A stretch of 64,000 bases of DNA from positions 111,943,771 through 112,007,770 of the forward strand of contig OY757907.1 of NCBI GenBank assembly GCA_963585895.1. The letters are read 5' to 3'. Numbering within the stretch: the first letter of the stretch is position 1; every line of letters starts with the position of its first letter. Shown piece by piece: positions 1 to 11,854 of this stretch. This stretch comes from Sepioteuthis lessoniana. Its lineage: Eukaryota > Mollusca > Cephalopoda > Myopsida > Loliginidae. Made by a program: the position numbers and the translations under genes. The notes below the pieces were generated by a model. That model saw only the letters and a program-made list of their open reading frames with translations, made no database searches and had not been told where the DNA came from.

Positions 1-234
1 ATGTGTGTCTGTCTATTATTATATAATGTTATATACAAAATGTGTTTTCGAGCCATATATTTGATTTTTAATCTTTTAATCCACTCAGTGTTCATGGGTT
101 AACTCTTTAGCGTGTCTGCATATTTTTGAAGATTATCTAAGGCTTGATATTGATATATTGACGTTATTACTGATCATGAATATTACTATTTCTAGGAAAA
201 TTTTCCGTACTATGTAAAACTATAAATGTAATTA

Positions 235-385
235 TCAGTCATCAGTTAAAGCAGCTGCTTGTCTCAAAAGAGAACATGTCCGGGTGGAAAGAGCAGTCAA
301 CAGGGAATTGTGCAAACGACTGGGATTTGTATATAAAAAAAGGTTGTATACACTTAAAACAGACGGGTACAAATTATTATAAGCA
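235..385 (+). pseudogene. possible fragment of R2-like LINE ORF
   Basis: A short stretch whose conceptual translation (around VNRELCKRLGF and a following YKKRLYTL-like run) resembles the segment between the zinc knuckle and the endonuclease of the R2-like LINE seen better at 42.6 kb (WELYKKLKFDHTNKWYTH). The likeness is short and judged by eye. If right, it is a 5'- and 3'-truncated scrap lying just upstream of a T2 SINE remnant. It could be chance similarity. Confidence 0.3.
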
Positions 386-484
386 AAGAGAAGAAACTGG
401 TCAGATACTGGATGTCACTGTTCGAGCAAAACATGTTGTAAAGTAGAAGGTGAAAAGTTGATACAAGGTTGTCAGACTTGGTCT

Positions 485-606
485 TTTGAACTTGGAGCGA
501 CAACCAGTCTAGGAGAAGAAAATCCGAATTCAAATCTGTTCAATTCTGTTCAAAAACAGACCTTGTCCTACATCCTCCTCGTGCAGAGAGGCCAGGTAAA
601 CAGATA
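485..606 (+). repeat. T2 SINE, 3' part only
   Basis: This matches the 3' third of the T2 family: a CAGTCTAGGAGAAG motif, the GAATTCAAA(C)CTGTT stretch, then the ACCTTGT...CATCCTCC end. The tRNA head is missing. It abuts a family H head on its right. Confidence 0.6.
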
Positions 607-945
607 TATAGTATGACGGGCCAGTGTGGACCTGGGAGCAATGGTAATGAAGGGGTGCTCCGTATTCCCCAAAGCCCCTGCATTACTGAAACATCACCGT
701 CAAATTGTTTAGTGTCATATCCAGGAACCTCATCGGGGTGGGGTCTTACCTCTCTGTAGAGGTGCAGTCCGTGTATTCTACAGCCCCAGCAATACACAGA
801 GTTAAATGTCAAACAGTTTTATTTCAGATACGTAATTCAGTTTAGCATAAGTACACAGTTTAAATGTTAAAACAGTTCTACTGTAAACAATTCAATTTAG
901 CATTAATACACTGTTTAAATGCAAAAATCAATACTGTGAAGGAAG
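606..945 (-). repeat. family H (Ha) retroposon, head joined to minisatellite
   Basis: Positions 610-795 match the Ha head (GTGGACCTGGGAGCAATGG, CCAGGA, GTGTATTCTACAGCCCCAGC). Positions 806-945 hold about three minisatellite units (ACAGTTTAAATG, CAATTCAGTTTAGCATAAG). Here minisatellite lies on the 5' side of the head in the sense direction, as in the tandem copy at 55.3-56.4 kb, so this appears to be the junction of a tandem dimer. The hairpin tail is absent. The 90-codon minus-strand frame over it is a by-product of the repeat. Confidence 0.7.
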
Positions 946-1002
946 CACGTTTTAGTTCGATTTAACCCATATTCTAGAGTTCCAGACGACTGGGCAGTTT
1001 AC

Positions 1003-1127
1003 CTTTGACTCGTACTTTATGCGGAGTATTAAGCAAGGAAGCATCAGGTACCATTTTTTGAATCTGGGATTGAACTCCGGTCTCCAAGGCCATTGGCAAA
1101 CACTCTACCCACCAATCAATTGGATCT
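1003..1127 (-). repeat. T3 SINE, 5' half
   Basis: Minus strand reads a tRNA-like head with an A-box-like GGTGGGTAGAGTG, GCCAATGG, and a B box at GAGTTCAATCCC, then the T3 body up to a diverged AGTCAAAGGTAAA. The 3' half is missing. Confidence 0.65.
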
Positions 1128-1382
1128 TAGAGTCTTTACAATAAGTAAATTCTTATATACATACATGCATACAAAAAGAAAATTATTTTTAAAATTCTTT
1201 TACACGAACAAAATAAAGAGTAGAAGATTGTATCGCGTCAAATAATTCAGGGAAATGAGTATGTCTACCTCGAATATCAGCATTCAAAATTCTAATAAGC
1301 ACCTGAGCTTAGCATTGATCTTTCTTCCGTAATCTGCATTTGATTGGGACGCCCCTTTTCTGGGGATCTAGGAAGTAGGGTC

Positions 1383-1615
1383 GGTTTCTCTGTTTAATGG
1401 CATATAGATCTTCATGGGTTATTTAAAGCCGAAGTCATCCTTGTAGAAAATAAAGTGGTATTTGTTAACCCATATTTGATAGGAAAAGTATGTTCACCCC
1501 TTTTCTTAGTGTATTAGTTTGTGAGCGAAAGTAATAGAGTGACCTTATTTCGAACGCGTGTACTATGATTTCGTTGTCGAACGTGTTAGCCACTACGCCA
1601 CGGGAACTACCCCCT
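1383..1615 (-). repeat. T1 SINE, older variant
   Basis: Minus strand starts with a tRNA-like head containing A box GTGGCGTAGTGG and a B-box-like CGCGTTCGAAAT, followed by the T1 middle. It ends with a diverged hairpin tail (GGCTTTAAATAACCC ... ATGCCATTAAAC). It is more diverged than the T1 copies at 38.4 and 49.1 kb. Confidence 0.65.
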
Positions 1616-1770
1616 CGAAAGTACGGAGTTCTCTCTTTACTGTCATTACTCCTAGGTTCATGTTGCCCAAGAGCAGTAGTACCTTTTAGGCTCCTATGTG
1701 TCAAATATTTCTGTTTGGAATTTTTTTTTCTGTTAGATAGAAATACTCAATACCATACAATTGTAAATTA

Positions 1771-2666
<896 letters not shown>

Positions 2667-2786
2667 TATTTGTGTTAAGAATAGTTACATGAATCTTTAA
2701 TTGTTTAATCAGGATCCTTATTTGCTACTTGAAACAATATAATCACGTATATATTATTAGATCCGGAATTGTAGTACTTGTCCCTG

Positions 2787-3060
2787 TCCCATGAATGGGT
2801 CAAATAAAATTGTTTAACCATTGAAATGTATAAAAACAAATGACTGTTGTTAAATTTAATTGCTAGTGTAACAAAGCAATGCTTGAAAGGATTTAACTAC
2901 ATGCCAACAAATGATTAATATCAAATAGATTTATTAGTGTTAAATAGCAATACTTGAGAGCATTTACCACATGCCAACAAATGATTAATATCAAATAGAA
3001 TTCTCTTTTTTTAAATCGCAATACTTGAAAGCATTTAACTGCAGGCAAATAAATGAGTTC
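2787..3060 (+). repeat. family H body, about 71-bp tandem units
   Basis: It starts with the 3' edge of the H head (CCATGAATGGGTCAAATA). About 2.7 tandem units of roughly 71 bp follow (2866-2936, 2937-3006, 3007-3057), each with GCAATACTTGAAAGCATTTA and CAACAAATGATTAATATC. The hairpin tail is missing. It lies just outside mariner copy 1. Confidence 0.65.
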
Positions 3061-3423
3061 TGCCTTATTTAAAATGTTAATTGTCTGCCAATTTTGTGTG
3101 AATAAGATTTGGCATTAAATGACCTACGAGGGTTAATATGTTATAAAGACCAAACAACCAAGCGTATGTATTATTAGTATTGATTGGACTACTGGATATA
3201 ACAGAGTACAGAACAAACAATTATAAGAATCTTAAATAAAAATCTACAATGATCACTATTCCGTATCTTCTGAATAGGAATTAACCCTAGACGGTTTTAG
3301 GTGTCGTTAATATAAATAAGAATAAAACAAGTGACCTCGAGAAACGACGAAAACGAAAAACTTTTATTCAGACTCAAACGCCAATTTACTTTCCTTAAAA
3401 TCAATATATCACTCAATTATTGA
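3061..3423. other. no gene seen
   Basis: AT-rich sequence without a frame above background. I see no recognisable repeat here. Confidence 0.5.
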
Positions 3424-3680
3424 TCTCTGTTGATGGGTAGAAGGTTCGCTAATGACCCAGGAGACCAGGGTTCAATTCCAGGTCGTGTCATACCAAAGAC
3501 TAAAAATAATATAATACTTGATACCTCCTTTCTTAACACTCAGCATTATAAGGTACGTATCAAGGGTAAAGTGGAGCAATCCTGGTAAAAGAGTAGCACC
3601 CTCCCCTACACCTCAGTGTTGTAGCTATTGTGAAGGGAAATCTTCGGGTCGCCCTCACCTACGGTCGTCAATATACTAAT
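3424..3680 (+). repeat. T3 SINE
   Basis: tRNA-like head with GGGTAGAAGGTTCG and B box GGTTCAATTCC. The T3 body follows: ACTCAGCATTATAAGGTACG, TATCAAGGGTAAAGTGG, CACCTCAGTGTTG and the terminal CGGTCGTCAA. The small hairpin CTACACC/GGTGTAG of the family is partly degraded here. Confidence 0.75.
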
Positions 3681-3685
3681 TTTTG

Positions 3686-4012
3686 ATTGATAACAGCATA
3701 TCAATCCGTCTATGCTTATTTTATGCCAAAAGGTTAGGGTATCGCGTTCATTGTAATTTAATATTTACATTTTTGTGTAGAAATTTTTTTTATTTTTTTT
3801 ATTTTCACACACCATCCTATTTAATACGATTAATTTTTTAACAGATCTATTTGACCCATCAATGGACCCTTACAAGTCTTTCCACTCTGGATCATTGTAG
3901 ACTGCAATAAGCCTCACGGGAGTCTCAAACATCAGTTGCAGTTTAGTGTCATACCCGGGACAATTCACTTTTGAAGATCTTATCCCTTTACATGGGATAC
4001 ATACAGAATTGA
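3686..4012 (-). repeat. family H, subfamily Hb
   Basis: On the plus strand: the Hb tail hairpin (GCATATCAATCC...TATTTTATGCC), an AGGGTATCGCGTTCATTGTA spacer, a T-rich stretch, then the head (ATCTATTTGACCCAT, CACTCTGGATC, TTTAGTGTCATACCCGGGAC, GGGATACATACAG). Confidence 0.7.
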
Positions 4013-5589
4013 TTCACATAGGAGAAATTGTTTTAAAACAATTTCTCAAATACAGCTTGTCTGTCAGCATAAAAATACAGTATTCAAATTCCTGGTTTTG
4101 ATTTTATTTGGGCTCGAACATGAAATCACGTCGGCTATGGAAGCCGACCCAGAGCATCTACATAGTCATATGAAATTGTATTTTCTCTTAAAAATTATCA
4201 CTTTTTTTTTTGGCTGAACATTTTATCTCACAGACTCAAAATCTATATGCAGATTAATTTACCCAAGTAATATTTTACATGCAATGTTAGCATAAAAAAG
4301 CATAATAAAAGAACAAATACTTCTAAGTGTTGTTCGTGCAAGCAGATAATCAAACACACGAGTATACAACAAAGTGAATAACTAAAACGGAAGGTTTCAG
4401 TTATTTTTAACGAAATCCCACACTTTAAATTCTTTCTCTCACGCGCAAAAGAAATGAAATGATGATGGCCCCTTTTAACTCCTGATTTGGACAACTCGAC
4501 TCTTCGTTCCATATATAAACGTTAAATCTTGTTATAAACTAAAGGGAAAAAACAGTAAAAATAAGATGTCCCCTAGCGAAACATAAACCGTTTACTTTGG
4601 TCTAAAATAAATCTTTGTGAGAGTGCGAAAAAAATACAGGGAAAAAAGTTATAACAATCATTGAAAAATTGCTTGAAAATCGAAGCCTTAATCTCTGTAA
4701 ATCGATTCGTGGTTGTCGCACGCAAAAAGAAGAAATGAACAACTATAAAGAGTAGCATAGATAAGAACAATAAAAATGAAATGAATTAAATTTATGGAGC
4801 GAAAAATGGACAGGTGTGCGTGAGGGGAGATTTTGAGCCTTGTTTTGTGTATTTTAAGCACCAATGGATTCCTCTTACCTTACTTTTCATGTCTTTCTTT
4901 ATGACGTTTCCGATAAGCGTGTTACTACGTGTATATATATATATATACTTACACATCATATATGAGGTAAATCTTAAGTTTTCTTCAAGTAGTAGAAAAG
5001 ATTTTATATGTGAACATGCAAGGCAATCATAATAGCTCAATCAACTCGTGATTGCGCTATGGTTAGATATCTAGAATAATGCCAACGATACTCAGATTTT
5101 ATTTAATAGCTCATTTTTCCACGCTCTTCAAGTTATATAGCTGAGGGGTTAAAGCATTGATCCCAATGATAAAAGTTTCGCTTACACGAAATTAATACCA
5201 ATGAGAAAATATCTTATTGCAGAATAAACGCTCCTTGGGTTTTAACGTTAAGTAAAAACAACAATCTAATTGAACATATTTAGGGAATACCTGGGTTGCA
5301 ATTGTACCTGTATTCATTCTAACCCAGGAAATGACATCAATGATGCTTGCAGAGAAAAATTAGGGCCTAAAGGAGAAATTTGACAGATTCAGACGATAAC
5401 ATAGATGAAGTAGATGTCAATGCTGAGTAGAAAGCAGTGTGAAGCGAAAAATCTTATTTAATCTTTTTAATCTTGAACCCCACATCACACCTTGAGTTCA
5501 TGGCTGAAGTAAAGTTGAACGTTTATCAAGAGCATTAAGAAAAAACAACACTATGGGGTAAAGTGGAACCTCTTAAGATAGACCGATTG
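4013..5589. other. no gene seen; AT-rich
   Basis: It holds frames up to 89 codons on the minus strand, all low-complexity in composition and without a recognisable domain. A short (TA) run sits near 4931-4947. No family copy is recognisable. Confidence 0.5.
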
Positions 5590-5882
5590 GTCTTAACGGC
5601 ATGTCAACATGTCTAGGCTTATTTTACCCCTAAAAATTAAGGAATTGCGTTCATTGTCTATATATATTTACATCTTTTACGTAGTTTTTTTAAGAAAACG
5701 TATACATTTTAAACAAACCTCTGACTCATAAAAGGTGCGATTCCTTAAGGTCAGAGTGGACTTGGGGATAGTAGCAGTGAATCGATACTCCACACTCCCC
5801 AGATCTCATGAACTCTAACCTCATTAGATGATTTTAGTGCCATACCCAGGACACCCACTTTTGGTAGAGGATACAGTCAGCA
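5590..5882 (-). repeat. family H, subfamily Hb
   Basis: Tail hairpin region (TTAACGGCATGTCAACATG), then GGAATTGCGTTCATTGTC. The head is recognised by GGTCAGAGTGGACTTGGGG, CTCCACACTCCCCAGATCTC and CATACCCAGGACACCCAC. Confidence 0.7.
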
Positions 5883-6159
5883 TTTTTTTTTAATTTTGTG
5901 AAGAGGTCAAGAATTTCAATGTTTTTGAGCCTGTAAATGCTCAGTAGAATATATCTTTCGACCGAGTCAGAGCTACTGTTATTCATACTCAAAAAAGCAA
6001 GCTCATCGAAGGAATCAGAATGTTGCAAATCTGGGAAATCAGCAAAGTTAAAATTCGATCCAAGCAGTATTATCATCATGCACAAACAACACCTATATAT
6101 AAGATCCAACCGCTATGCACGTTCAGAATGCGACACAAGGTCAAATTTTATGGGGACGC

Positions 6160-6345
6160 TTTCATTCTTGGTTTCATTCTTCCAGACCGGTTGCCCAAGT
6201 TAAAGGCTTCGTCTGTCATATTTACCCGTAACTTGAAGAAGAATAAGCAGTATGTGAAATGTAAACAGCCTCGATCAGGATTTGAACTCTGATTGTCGTA
6301 TCCATTTCCTTCGACGGTAACAGTTACACCTCATACGCATACATA
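6160..6345 (-). repeat. T2 SINE, strongly diverged
   Basis: The right end is the reverse complement of a tRNA-like head: CAGGATTTGAACTCTG (B box) and CCATTTCCTTCGACGGTAAC (A-box side). The remaining body is worn. The plus-strand frames over it are by-products. Confidence 0.5.
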
Positions 6346-6664
6346 TATTAGTTTCGCCGACTCACATAACATTGAGTTTTATGTTCTTTCGTAATTTCTC
6401 AGGGGGAACATCGATACAAATGAGTATATTAGACAAGGTTCGTGACAGAATTAGAAAAAAAAAAACTTGAAAATGATAGACGCTATATATGGATGTACCT
6501 CTATTTGTGCTTGAGTTTTAGTGTAATCAAGTGGTTTAATAAGATGGCCAGGGAATTATGAAAAAGAAATTCTTTTTCACATCAACAAATATTTGCTTTT
6601 GAAAATAGTCCCGTACCTTCTCTATCCAATCAACTCTTGGACATTAATCACGTAAATCGAATAG

Positions 6665-7212
6665 TTTGTTTTGGTTTGGTTTACTGGCATATCAACCATT
6701 GTCGGTCATTTAATGCCAAATCTTTTTTATACATATATTAACTATATGATTTCTAAACACCATTTGCAGAAAATATCCTTGAACAAGCCTGAGCTCGATT
6801 TTTCTTTTACACACAGTTAAATTATCAAACTGTTCTATTTCAAACAATTCAGTTTAGTATGTCAGCAAAGTTAAACGGTTTTAAGTATTGCTATATATCA
6901 CTGACAATTCAATTAAACATCAGTCATTTGTTTACACACAGTTAAATGTAAAAATAGTTCTATCCCAAAAAATTCAGTTTAGCATAAATCCACATTTTAA
7001 ATATCAACCAGTTCTATTTGACCCATAAATAGGATCCTATCAGGTGCTACCACTTCGGGCCTGAGTGGACCTGGGAGCGATGGCAATGAAGGGATGGTCT
7101 GCATTCCCAAAGCTCCATCAGATTGTTTAGCATCATATCCCGGACACTGGTTGTGGGGGAGTCTACAGAGATGCATTTGGTGTATTTTGAAGGCCCAGCA
7201 GACTGGGCCTGT
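6665..7212 (-). repeat. family H (Ha), near complete
   Basis: Tail hairpin at about 6687-6722 (TGGCATATCAACC...TTTAATGCCA), preceded by the GGTTTGGTTTA-type end. Minisatellite units follow at 6820-7010 (ACAATTCAGTTTAG and ACACACAGTTAAATG). The head at 7010-7212 runs from TTCTATTTGACCCAT to CCCAGCAGACTGGGCC. The head lacks a short block around the AACTGGAACC position. Confidence 0.8.
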
Positions 7213-7327
7213 AAATCGAAGAGAAAATAAAAATTTAACATATGATAACGTTTCAAGCTGCTGTCGTATTCACACTATGAACACGAAAAATCCGTTTCAT
7301 GGTGTGAACAGAAACATTTACATTAGT

Positions 7328-7358
<31 letters not shown>

Positions 7359-8131
7359 TCATCTATTGAGTGTCGTATACTTTCATCTTATCACATGACG
7401 ATGCACCACTCTGTAAATACAATTAATAAGTCACTTTTCTCACATTTACGTATGATGATAGCGCATTACGGATTTAGCTTCAAGCATAGTTTTTTATGTT
7501 TTATACCTGATCTGCTATAATAGCATCGAAAACCTTTTATACAGTCTTTTGTATTTGAATGTCTCTATACACTCACATGTCAACAGTATTAAATTCCTTG
7601 TAGTTCCTTATAGATTTTATCAATTATAGCGTTGTTTGTGTATTCCTTATCAAACCGATTACAGGCAAGATTGTGAAATATTTTTTTTATTGGAAAATTA
7701 ATGTCACAAAGCAGATCAACGTCTTCAATTACATTCATTCAATAAAAATACTTCAATTGAAATCAATATTTTCTGTAGTTTCCTTTTCCTGATTGGATTT
7801 ACGTTTTCATTATATTGCATCCATGTTGTGGTTTTTCTGAAACTGTAAGGGAGTTTTTCAGTTTTCAGATGATGTATTATGAATTATTATTACAATAAAT
7901 ACTGGATAGTACAAAAAAATATGCTATTAAAATTCATTAATTAAAACAAGAATAAATATGCAATCGAGAAACAAGATCAGAGAATGTATTTTTAAATACG
8001 ACTAAAGCTGCTGTTTATGAACGCCTCTTCATCGCTCATTTGGTAGAGCAATTGTTATGTTCAACCAAACTCCCACGCAAAGAAAAGTGGATATGAATTT
8101 GATTCTGATGAATTGTTTATACTTTATTATT
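7213..8131. other. no gene seen; (TA)n at 7328-7352
   Basis: AT-rich intergenic sequence with one TA microsatellite. No frame or repeat family is recognisable. Confidence 0.5.
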
Positions 8132-8390
8132 TGTTGTATCGTGGTTTGTACCACGTGACTTCTGGTATCGCGGAAAAAGACTAAAAAGTATAAAAGAAAA
8201 TAACTAAAAAGTATAAAAGCTGAAAGAGAAGCAGAGAGATAGCTCTGAAGGACGTCGGTCAGTACTAAGATCAACTTCGGACGTAACACCAACGGCGCGA
8301 GACTTATAATATTTGTCGGACTCTACCACTTGGGTTAATAAATAGTTAACGCTATTTCACTGTGTATCTTTTACTTACCACGATACAACA
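8132..8390 (+). mobile_element. probable solo LTR, 259 bp
   Basis: The ends are a perfect 13-bp inverted repeat, TGTTGTATCGTGG and CCACGATACAACA, so the element begins TG and ends CA. It is flanked by TTATT on the left and TTACT on the right, a 5-bp target duplication with one mismatch. Inside are two TATA-like motifs in a 16-bp direct repeat (CTAAAAAGTATAAAAG, near 8180 and 8203) and a downstream AATAAA near 8338. No internal retroelement coding region is adjacent, so this is best read as a recombined solo LTR. Strand follows TATA then AATAAA. A MITE with long termini is the alternative. Confidence 0.7.
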
Positions 8391-8885
8391 TTACTGTATT
8401 GATATTCATTTTTCGAGACAAATAATTTGCTCGCAATGCTATAGTTTCACGTATTCCTATTATCCATAATGATAATGTTTCAACTATTTCTATCTAATAA
8501 TTGTCAATTATTTGCGCGAGGGATATGGTTACAAATAATTACCGATACTCCTTAGTAAACAATTACAGCTTCAAGCAACTATTTTGATTATAGATAATAT
8601 GTCGTCACAGATGGTATCAACTATTTCAATCGAATACGAATCATTTAAAAAAAAATCTATTTGAGCCATAAATGGAACCTCAATAGGTACAGACCACTCC
8701 ATTTTAGAGTAAACCGGACAGTAAAGGCAATGATGGCATACACACTCACCAGATATCCAGAATTGGAACCTTACCATAAGATGCGGCTTAGTGTCATATA
8801 CAAGACATTCGTTTTGGGGCAAGTCTTAGCTGTCTGCAGGGGATACAGTCAGCACATTCTAAGACTCAGCGACCAAGTGATTTGT
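8391..8885 (-). repeat. family H, subfamily Hb
   Basis: An Hb-type body occupies 8400-8650 (GCTTCAAGCAACTA, ATCAACTATTTCAATCGAATACG). The head at 8665-8880 has TCTATTTGAGCCATA, CAGATATCCAGAATTGGAACC, AGTGTCATATACAAGACATTCG and GGGGATACAGTCAGC. The tail hairpin is not seen; the solo LTR abuts the left side. Confidence 0.65.
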
Positions 8886-9067
8886 AACCCTTTGGGATTT
8901 GTTAATGAAGGTTATCTTTGGTAGATACAAGGGTATTCACAATTCATTCTAAAATTAATACTATGTATGACAAGTGCATATCGAAAAGAAGTTGGTATTT
9001 GCTTGTAAGAAATGCATTGAATTTATTTTATTAATTTTTCAAAAGAGCTCTAACTTTCTTTTCAGCA

Positions 9068-9344
9068 CAGTCGGCTGGGGCTGTAGAATACAACTCCCTC
9101 ACCAACAAATGTTTTGGATATGACTTTAAACCATCTGATGTCGAGGTTACAGTCTTGACCATTCGGGGAATCTGGCGTACCCCTTCACTGCTATTGCTCC
9201 CCGGTCCACTTTGTTCCTGAGTGGTAGCACCTGAGAGGGTTATATCGATGGGTCATATAGAACAAACTGTGGACAAACGAATGACTGATGTTAAATTGTG
9301 ATTGTTTTATAGCAATACTTGAAACCACTAAACATTTTACAAAT

Positions 9345-9348
<4 letters not shown>
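9068..9348 (+). repeat. family H (Ha), head plus body
   Basis: The plus strand reads the head in sense: CAGTCGGCTGGGGCTGTAG, then ACCATCTGATG and ATTCGGGGAATCTGG, to GGGTCATATAGAAC. A short minisatellite (GACTGATGTTAAATTG, AGCAATACTTGAAAC) runs into an (AT)n tract and the tail array to the right. It is one of the few copies in plus orientation. Confidence 0.75.
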
Positions 9349-9411
<63 letters not shown>

Positions 9412-9420
9412 ATATATACA
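9349..9420. repeat. (AT)n microsatellite
   Basis: About 70 bp of nearly pure TA repeat, ending in TATGTATGTATATATATACACA. Confidence 0.95.
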
Positions 9421-9424
9421 CACA

Positions 9425-9812
9425 CCATCTTCGATATGCCATAAAACCCAATAAACTAAATCATAGACATTTAATTTATATAAAGAAGATTTGCCTTTTA
9501 ATACCCAACAATGTTTGATATGTCATAAAACCTAACCAAACCAAATGTTTGATATATTTATATAAACAGGATTTGGGCTTAGATAACCATAGTGGTTGAT
9601 ATGCCATAAAACCCAACCAAACCAAATCATACATATTTAATATATATATATATATAAAGAGGACTTGGCATTGAATATCGTACAATGTTTGATGTGTCGC
9701 AAAACCCAACCAAATCAAATATATTTAATATATTTATGTAAACAGGATTTGGAATTAAATAACCTACAATGGTTGATATGCCATAAAACCCAACCAAACC
9801 AAATTTCTTTAA
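9425..9812 (+). repeat. tandem array of five H-family tail units
   Basis: Five copies of the hairpin-tail unit lie head to tail. Each ends in (C)ATAAAACCCAACCAAACC or a variant, at about 9442, 9521, 9600, 9694 and 9778. Spacing is about 80-95 bp, with short AT-rich linkers between units. The last two units best keep the GGTTGATATGCCA arm. The array continues the H copy at 9068 through an AT tract. Confidence 0.8.
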
Positions 9813-11500
9813 AAAAAAAAAAAGAAAAACAAAAAATCATCTTACAACTGTTTTAATAATTCGATACTGTCTCTTCAGCAATTACCTTATTTGTTAATTA
9901 TAAAATTTCATTTTATACTGCAGCAGCATATGGTTGTTCGTTAACGTATGTCATCTTGAAAGTCGGTCACAATATACAGGATGTCGAGTGACACTTGTCA
10001 TTCAATATGGCAGGAATCTCGTATTCCGAGCTGAGTTAAAACTATCAGCGTCTCATCTTACCGGTTTCATTCAAGCATATGTACTCTCGCTTTTTTTCTC
10101 GTCTCGTCTACTCATTCCAGGTCGACGTAGGCAAAGAAAGATGTGAAGGCTGAACGCATCGAAGGATACGATTACCCAGGAAATATGTTAATCAATAAAC
10201 GAGGTGTTATTCTGTAGCAAAGAGAGTGTACTCAAACTAAGGTGAGCACCTCCCGAGAAGCAACATAATAATAATAATAGAAAACTTTATCGAAAATGCT
10301 ACCAAATCGCATTATACACATTTCAATTTGAGAATTTAAAGTGATGCTTTAAATAACCTATTATTGGATTTTTATTGAAAACTGAAGTCATCGAGTACAA
10401 AGGTCCGTTCCATATCATTGAAATAATTGGAATTTGGATGATTTTATTATATCAAATCTTTAGATACGTTAACGGTGAGTCAAATTGTCTAGCTTTATTT
10501 CATGCCAAGAGTGTGGAAAATGGTGTTCGTTCATATTTACATTGTATAATTGTTTTTTTTTTTTTTAAGTTTTCAGAGTTTTTTTGCACATTGTCCTATC
10601 GAGCACAAATATTTTTAAACGAATCTAATTCCGCTAACAGGGCGAAAAACAACAGAATCTGTTAACTTTATCCAAATTCTAAATACGGCTGTTTTGGTTC
10701 GATTCGCATAATTAGCTTTGAAAAGGCACGAACTTAATTTTCCCCTGCATTCTACATATGCATTAATGGTATTATTTGTCAAAACCGTTACTAACAGGGA
10801 ATTTCGTACTAAGTTCCTTGAAAAAGGCATGAAGCTATCCCTCCCTGTATTCTGTTTGTGTATTAAATGGAGATGTGTGGTGTCGTAATGCTTATTAGAA
10901 TTAAAAATGAATGCAGCAACCAGAGCTGCTTATATTCCTTTTTTACAAATGCATTTGGAAAAGGCATGAGTCCAATCCTAGCCTTATCTTGTTCGGCCAG
11001 CATATAATGGGATAAAACGATTCATTATTGTTATGCCACGATAGTAGATGGAGAAAAGTTAAGTGTATAAGTATTTCAGAAAACCCTTCTCAAATATTTT
11101 CTCAGTGTGTCAGTAATATCAAACGATTGTCACCAACTTTGTTGGTTCGGTAAGCTGATCTATTCATTGTGAAAAAAAGAACAGAAGAATTGACATATAT
11201 TGGATATTGCCATTCAAGGAGTCCACCGACTTCAGTCGAAATATGAAAAATTCAATAAATGTCAATTTTTATAAATATCAGGAAAAAAGGAAAAAGTAAA
11301 TGAAATTGTATAAAGTGTAACAAGGTAATTAAAAGTTGTGACACAAGGTCATTTTTAGAGGAGTACAATTGGTTTGAAAACAGAGTTTTCCTTCTTGAGT
11401 AGTTGTCTAACAAAAAGGTAAAGAACATAGTTTAAACTACTATTTAAACATAGGTCCTTGTTTCTAGAATACTGCGGTAAGTGCTATAGTACTGCTAAAG
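9813..11500. other. no gene seen
   Basis: It contains a poly-A run near 9809-9825, an (ATA)n run near 10266-10280 and a poly-T run near 10552-10567. A stretch at 9930-10200 is less AT-rich than its surroundings but has no recognisable domain. Frames of up to 96 codons are background. Confidence 0.45.
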
Positions 11501-11815
11501 ATGTTTTTATCGGTGGCGTGACCGATAAAATGAAACGCAGTTTCTTCCAGGCAGCGGTCGTATCGATACTGCTATATGGATGCACTACTTGGACGCTAAC
11601 TAAACGTCGGTAGAGGAAGCTAGACGGCAATTACACAAGAATGTTGCGAGCAATCTTGAACAAGTCCTGGTGGCAACACCCCACAAGGCACCAACTATAC
11701 GGCCACCTGCCTCCCATCACGAAAACTATCCAAGTTAGACGAACCAGACATGCAGGACGCTGCTGGAGAAGAAGGGACGAGCTCATAAGTGATGTACTCC
11801 TATGGACTACCACCC
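11500..11815 (+). pseudogene. RTE-like LINE fragment, thumb region
   Basis: LINE reverse transcriptases copy their own RNA at nicked target DNA. This fragment encodes the region just after the RT catalytic core: KMKRSFFQAAVVSILLYGC, then LDGNYTRMLRAILNKSW, then HAGRCWRRRDELISDVLLW. One in-frame stop follows KRR near 11610. It is cut off at LLWTT, where the family goes on to YGRAKAGRP. About 45 bp later a minus-strand copy of the same LINE begins, so the two are tail to tail. It is 5' truncated and has no RT core. Confidence 0.85.
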
Positions 11816-11854
11816 AGGTCTCCAGGACTATTATGCCAATGGACCGGTATAAAG

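Noticed and set aside
6665..7212. Family H considered as a Helitron because of its terminal hairpin
   Set aside because: There is no CTRR end after the hairpin and no fixed 5' TC. Ends are variable AACC repeats, and two copies have 9-11 bp target duplications, which Helitrons do not make.
9425..9812. Regularly spaced repeats resembling a CRISPR array
   Set aside because: The units are retroposon tails of about 55 bp with AT-rich linkers of uneven length in a eukaryotic genome, and there are no cas genes.
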